Origin: Deltaproteobacteria bacterium
Lineage (GTDB): Bacteria; Bdellovibrionota; UBA1018
Reading direction: 5' to 3'
DNA: 8,900 nucleotides
Assembly: GCA_013286765.1 (NCBI GenBank)
Contig: JABDFB010000089.1
Span: forward strand, 1 to 8,900
In this document: positions 5,591-8,900 of the stretch, one piece after another
Layout of the letters: the number at the start of each line of letters is the position of its first letter
How positions within the stretch are numbered: the first letter of the stretch is position 1
Program-made: the position numbers and the translations under genes
Notes under the pieces: generated by a model
The model's input: the letters and a program-made list of their open reading frames with translations, nothing else
Told to the model about the DNA's origin: nothing
The model's database searches: none

Positions 5591-5602
5591 TATATATATG
5601 AT
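5591..5602 (+). promoter_or_regulatory. Putative -10 region for trmFO
   Basis: TATATATATGAT precedes the trmFO ATG (5615), and TATGAT (5597-5602) matches the -10 consensus in five of six positions. A start of transcription near 5609 would leave only a few leader bases, and no Shine-Dalgarno sequence is seen before the ATG. The -35 match is poor. The same 45-bp gap must also serve xerC in the other direction. Confidence 0.35.
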
Positions 5603-5614
5603 AGCCGACCCAAT

Positions 5615-6952
5615 ATGAGTAGTCCACAAGTTCACATTGTCGGTGCCGGCCTTGCCGGTAGTGAAGCCGGAAATTTTCTGGCTAAACGAGGTATTCGTGT
5701 CATCTTGCACGAGATGAGACCCGTCCGTATGACAGAGGCTCATCAGACAGAACGCTTTGCTGAGCTCGTTTGTAGTAATTCCTTCAAATCGAAAGCTCCC
5801 CATTCAGCCCCCGGAATGCTCAAGGCAGAGATGACGAAACTCGACTCTTTAGTTTTAGACGCTGCATCAAAGACAGTCCTCCCGGGAGGCGAAGCACTAG
5901 TTGTAGATCGTAATCGATTTTCCGAGACGGTCACCCAAGCTCTCCAATCACATCCGAATATTTCTATTGTTCGAGAGGAAGTCTGCCAAGCTTTTGATCC
6001 AGATTCGATAACTCTGTTCGCAACTGGACCACTTACTTCAGAAAAACTTGGAACCTGGATCGCTGAATCCACTGGGCTGAAAGATCTTTATTTCTATGAC
6101 GCAATTGCTCCAATTGTGGACGCTAGCACCATTGATCATAGTCGTGCTTTTCTTGCTAATCGTTACGGCAAAGGCGAAGAGGAAGCTTATCTAAACTGTC
6201 CTATGAACGAACAGGAATATGAAGTTTTTTATCAAGCCTTGATGACAGGGGAGAAAGTTCCGCCAAAAAACTTCGAAAAAGAAAAGTTCTTTCAAGCATG
6301 CCAGCCCATTGAAGCCATCGCGGCAACAGGAGTAGATAGTTTGCGATTTGGTCCCATGAAACCGGTCGGATTGATCGACCCGTCAGACCCTTCTGGCAAA
6401 CGGCCATATGCTGTTGTTCAACTTCGACCAGAAAATAAGAGTCTGACTGCGTACAATCTGGTTGGGTTTCAAACCAAACTAAAATACGGCGCTCAATTGG
6501 AGGCCTTCCGCAAAATCCCGGCTCTGAGTAAGGCTGAGTTTTTTCGACTCGGTTCGATACATCGAAACACCTACGTTTGCGGCCCCAGGGTTTTGCGTCC
6601 GGATCTGTCCCTCCGAGGTAAACCCAATGTTTTTCTGGCTGGACAGGTTACTGGCGTCGAAGGTTATTTGGAGTCTGCTGCATGCGGTCTATTAGCAGGA
6701 ATGTTTATCTTTCAGAGAATCCATAATCAACCGCACCAAGCCCCCCCGGCTAACACTGCTTTAGGAGCTCTTCTGCGACATGTGATTGCAAGCAATCCGG
6801 ATCGTTATGAACCTTCTAATATTCATTTTGGTCTTTTCGAACCCCAATTTTACGATGGCTTAGAGGGAAAAAAGCGAGATGATTCCCGCCGACTCATGTC
6901 GATTCAATCACTCGAGAATTTCTGCAGATGGAGTGAAAAAATTGGACTTTAA
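5615..6952 (+). CDS. trmFO: Methylenetetrahydrofolate-tRNA-(uracil-5-)-methyltransferase TrmFO
   Basis: This 445-residue flavoenzyme makes 5-methyluridine at position 54 of the tRNA T loop, using methylenetetrahydrofolate as carbon donor and FAD/NAD(P)H for reduction. The N-terminus shows the FAD-binding HIVGAGLAGSEAG (7-19), then LHEMRP and ELVCSNSFKS with Cys53. The second conserved cysteine is Cys229 in ACQPIEAIA. These correspond to the two functional cysteines known in the Bacillus enzyme. Other family landmarks are FGPMKPVGL, NLVGFQTKL, FRLGSIHRNTY and the second FAD motif FLAGQVTGVEGYLESAACG. Length is typical and the start is fixed by the FAD motif. No Shine-Dalgarno sequence is visible. 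The 3' end overlaps the start of the EamA transporter gene, so the two are probably cotranscribed. It diverges from xerC. Confidence 0.97.
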   Translation: MSSPQVHIVGAGLAGSEAGNFLAKRGIRVILHEMRPVRMTEAHQTERFAELVCSNSFKSKAPHSAPGMLKAEMTKLDSLVLDAASKTVLPGGEALVVDRNRFSETVTQALQSHPNISIVREEVCQAFDPDSITLFATGPLTSEKLGTWIAESTGLKDLYFYDAIAPIVDASTIDHSRAFLANRYGKGEEEAYLNCPMNEQEYEVFYQALMTGEKVPPKNFEKEKFFQACQPIEAIAATGVDSLRFGPMKPVGLIDPSDPSGKRPYAVVQLRPENKSLTAYNLVGFQTKLKYGAQLEAFRKIPALSKAEFFRLGSIHRNTYVCGPRVLRPDLSLRGKPNVFLAGQVTGVEGYLESAACGLLAGMFIFQRIHNQPHQAPPANTALGALLRHVIASNPDRYEPSNIHFGLFEPQFYDGLEGKKRDDSRRLMSIQSLENFCRWSEKIGL

Positions 6953-7847
6953 AAAAATACTGGGACCCGGCATGGTTGCAACGGCTGCCCTCCTATGGGC
7001 TACGGATGCTTTGGTACGTTATCCGGCGATTAGATCACTCGACCCGACTTTTATTGTTTTTTTTGAACATATTTTAGCAGTTCTCATCCTGCTCCCCTGG
7101 GTTTTGTACAAGTATCCCAAGCGACTTTTCGATTTGAATTTCACGGAATGGTTAACAGCGATCTTTAGCGGAATTGGCGGCTCCGCTCTTGCTACGATTT
7201 TCTTCACAGCAAGCTTTCTCTATATCAATCCGTCCGTGTCCGTCCTGCTACAAAAGCTTCAACCCATTTTTGTCGTTTTGATTGCCTTTGCTGTTTTGGG
7301 TGAAAGACCAAAACGTAGTTTTTATTTTTGGGCGATCATTGCTCTCAGCGCAGGAATCGTTCTAACTTTTCCGGATCTTCAATTTAGATTCTTGCTAGAA
7401 GATGTCAATCTCACCTCCAGAGGATTTCACTATGCTTTTGGGGCCGCTTTTCTTTGGGCCGCCTCTACGGTGACAGGAAAATTCCTTTTAAAACGAACTC
7501 CTGTGGTCCTAGCTACTTTTTGGCGATTTTTCTTCGGTCTTGTCGGCTTGCTAGCAATATTAGGGGTGTCTCATAATCCGGATTTACAGTTAATTACGGA
7601 TTTCCACTTTATATCAAAGAATGCTTTCCCGCTTTTCTACTTGAGCTTGATCCCTGGGATGTTTGCAATGATGGTCTATTATGGAGGGCTTGCCAGAACG
7701 CCAGCCAGCGCGACAACATTTATCGAGCTGATCTACCCCATTGGAGCCATCATTTTGAACACCGTTTTCTTGCACACACCCCTTGAAACGGTTCAAACCG
7801 GAGCCGGAATCATGTTACTTTTTGCCGTGGCTATGATTTCGTTTTAG
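6942..7847 (+). CDS. EamA/DMT-superfamily transporter
   Basis: This is an inner-membrane permease of about 301 residues, with roughly ten hydrophobic segments arranged as two EamA repeats. The first repeat includes PSVSVLLQKLQPIFVVLIAF followed by LGERP. The second has ATTFIELIYPIGAIILNTVF, the matching helix pair of the other half. Substrates in this superfamily are diverse (metabolites, amino acids, nucleotide precursors) and cannot be read from the sequence. Start choice: TTG 6942 has GGAG 8 bases upstream and overlaps the end of trmFO by 11 bp. GTG 6933 and ATG 6972 are alternatives. The frame is open back to 6879, but that part lies within trmFO and is unlikely. The stop codon overlaps the stop of the convergent permease gene, with no terminator between them. 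Confidence 0.9.
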   Translation: MDFKKILGPGMVATAALLWATDALVRYPAIRSLDPTFIVFFEHILAVLILLPWVLYKYPKRLFDLNFTEWLTAIFSGIGGSALATIFFTASFLYINPSVSVLLQKLQPIFVVLIAFAVLGERPKRSFYFWAIIALSAGIVLTFPDLQFRFLLEDVNLTSRGFHYAFGAAFLWAASTVTGKFLLKRTPVVLATFWRFFFGLVGLLAILGVSHNPDLQLITDFHFISKNAFPLFYLSLIPGMFAMMVYYGGLARTPASATTFIELIYPIGAIILNTVFLHTPLETVQTGAGIMLLFAVAMISF

Positions 7848-8900
7848 GTGCTCTTTAAGTGATAACGGACGCTGGTAACCACTTTACCTCTTCTAAAAAG
7901 CAGAGCCGTCCTGATTAAAAACGCGGTTTGATTATGTAGCACTTGATGCCACCATTTGGATGTCACGAACTCTGGAATTACAACCGTAATCATATCGCCT
8001 TGAGTCGTCTGCTCGACGTCATCTATATATTCTAACAACGGTTGAATTACGGAACGATACGGCGACTTCAAAACGACAAACGGAACTTCATGTGCCCACT
8101 TATTCCACTCAGTCTGCATTCTTTCAGTCTGATTGCAATCGAGTTCCACATAGCAGGCCCTCACATCTTCGGAGATCGAAATCGCATAGCGTAAAGCATC
8201 TAAAACTCCCCGATGCATACCGGAGATCGGAACTATCACCGAGTGTTTTACTCTATTCAGCTTCTCCGGTGGAACTTGGTTCATCAGAGAGAGTTCCTTA
8301 CCCACACTCCCATAGTGAGTATTGATCCTATAGAATAGGAACACCAGGACCGGGATAAACAAAATCACCATCCAGGCGCCGGCCATAAATTTCGTTGTTG
8401 CGATCACAATCAGTACAATAAAAGTTGTGATTGCTCCGATCAGATTGAAGATAAGAGATCTGAACCAACCTCTCTCCATTTTAGTTAGGTGATGCCGAAC
8501 CATACCCGCCTGTGACAGAGTAAAGGAAAGAAAAACGCCAACTGCGTAGAGAGGGATGAGAAGATGGGTATCGCCACGGAAGATAATGATCAATAGAATG
8601 GCGGCTAAACTGAGTCCCAAAATACCGTTCGAAAATACCAGACGATCGCCAACACTCGCCAGCTGCCTGGGTAGATAGCGATCTTTTGCCAAGAGCGAGG
8701 AGAGGCGCGGAAAATCAGCGTAACTGGTATTGGCAGCCAAAATCAAAATCCAGGCAGTTGTGCCCTGAATGACGTAATAGAAATAACCGTTATCAAACAC
8801 TCTCCGAGCCAACATCGAAACAGCCGTTTGCGAACCATCCGGGACAACGCCATAAAAGCGGGAGAGTAGTGTAATACTCAAAAACAAAAAACCTAAGATA
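7844..8900 (-). CDS. KimA-like APC-superfamily permease, C-terminal part (open at right edge)
   Basis: The frame runs off the right edge (residues ILGF precede the TTG at 8887), so about 351 C-terminal residues are seen. The membrane part contains the highly conserved AANTSYADFPRLSSLLAKDR, the following LPRQLASVGDRLVFSNGI, and PLYAVGVFLSFTLSQAGMVR, typical of the APC/KUP-like permeases that include the potassium importer KimA (YdaO). After about six helices comes a soluble C-terminal domain of roughly 140 residues. It starts VKHSVIVPISGMHRGVLDAL and includes SPYRSVIQPLLEYID, TVVIPEFV, KWWHQVLHNQTA and LLFRRGKVV, matching the cytosolic domain of this family. Potassium is a plausible substrate, but many relatives are annotated only as amino-acid permeases. 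The end overlaps the EamA gene stop by 4 bp, tail to tail. There are no signs of damage in the visible part. Confidence 0.9.
   Translation of the reverse strand, partial: ILGFLFLSITLLSRFYGVVPDGSQTAVSMLARRVFDNGYFYYVIQGTTAWILILAANTSYADFPRLSSLLAKDRYLPRQLASVGDRLVFSNGILGLSLAAILLIIIFRGDTHLLIPLYAVGVFLSFTLSQAGMVRHHLTKMERGWFRSLIFNLIGAITTFIVLIVIATTKFMAGAWMVILFIPVLVFLFYRINTHYGSVGKELSLMNQVPPEKLNRVKHSVIVPISGMHRGVLDALRYAISISEDVRACYVELDCNQTERMQTEWNKWAHEVPFVVLKSPYRSVIQPLLEYIDDVEQTTQGDMITVVIPEFVTSKWWHQVLHNQTAFLIRTALLFRRGKVVTSVRYHLKST

Noticed and set aside
5570..5803. N-terminal extension of the xerC frame by 78 residues
   Set aside because: It is antisense to the conserved FAD-binding start of trmFO and lacks any recombinase similarity. 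The Xer fold begins just after GTG 5569.
6879..6941. ATG 6879 as start of the EamA gene
   Set aside because: It would give a 74-bp overlap with trmFO and a hydrophilic extension not expected in this family; later starts fit better.

Overview
The window looks like chromosomal DNA of a Gram-negative bacterium of moderate GC content. A folate-dependent TrmFO (not the enterobacterial TrmA), a secreted M14 peptidase of the murein-peptide amidase type, a DedA protein and a XerC-like recombinase beside trmFO would all fit a delta-proteobacterial or Bdellovibrionota-like genome. That placement is inference only.

Layout. Positions 1-3050 are an accessory, decaying region. It holds the 3' end of an unrecognised gene (2-310, +), a relic of an M14-peptidase tail followed by the start of a GT39 glycosyltransferase (327-513, +), an alpha/beta-hydrolase gene cut off before its catalytic His (514-1224, -), two orphan coding-like scraps (1254-1653) and one intact accessory gene, an AAA/DUF4143 ATPase (1654-2835, -). 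The ATPase start codon lies inside an array of about five degenerate 15-16 bp palindromic units. From 3054 on, the DNA is dense and intact. A leftward cluster runs xerC (5569 to 4655), dedA (4610 to 3996) and an mpaA-like peptidase (3989 to 3054). Diverging from xerC is the rightward pair trmFO (5615-6952) and an EamA/DMT transporter (about 6942-7847). The transporter converges, with a 4-bp overlap of stop codons, on a KimA-like APC permease (7844 to beyond the right edge).

The most interesting structure is a 75-bp inverted repeat. The last 25 codons of the mpaA-like gene (3054-3128, -) recur at 327-401 on the + strand at 62/75 identity, with one ancestral GAG now a TAG. The + strand copy is followed at once by the start of a GT39 gene. 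Flipping 402-3053 would therefore place that GT39 start directly behind the intact peptidase, which suggests an ancestral xerC-dedA-mpaA-GT39 order broken by an inversion or a duplication.

Functionally, the intact genes are housekeeping: chromosome dimer resolution (Xer), lipid-carrier or membrane homeostasis (DedA), peptidoglycan peptide trimming (M14), tRNA U54 methylation (TrmFO) and transport (EamA, KimA-like). I found no tRNA, rRNA, CRISPR array or complete insertion sequence.
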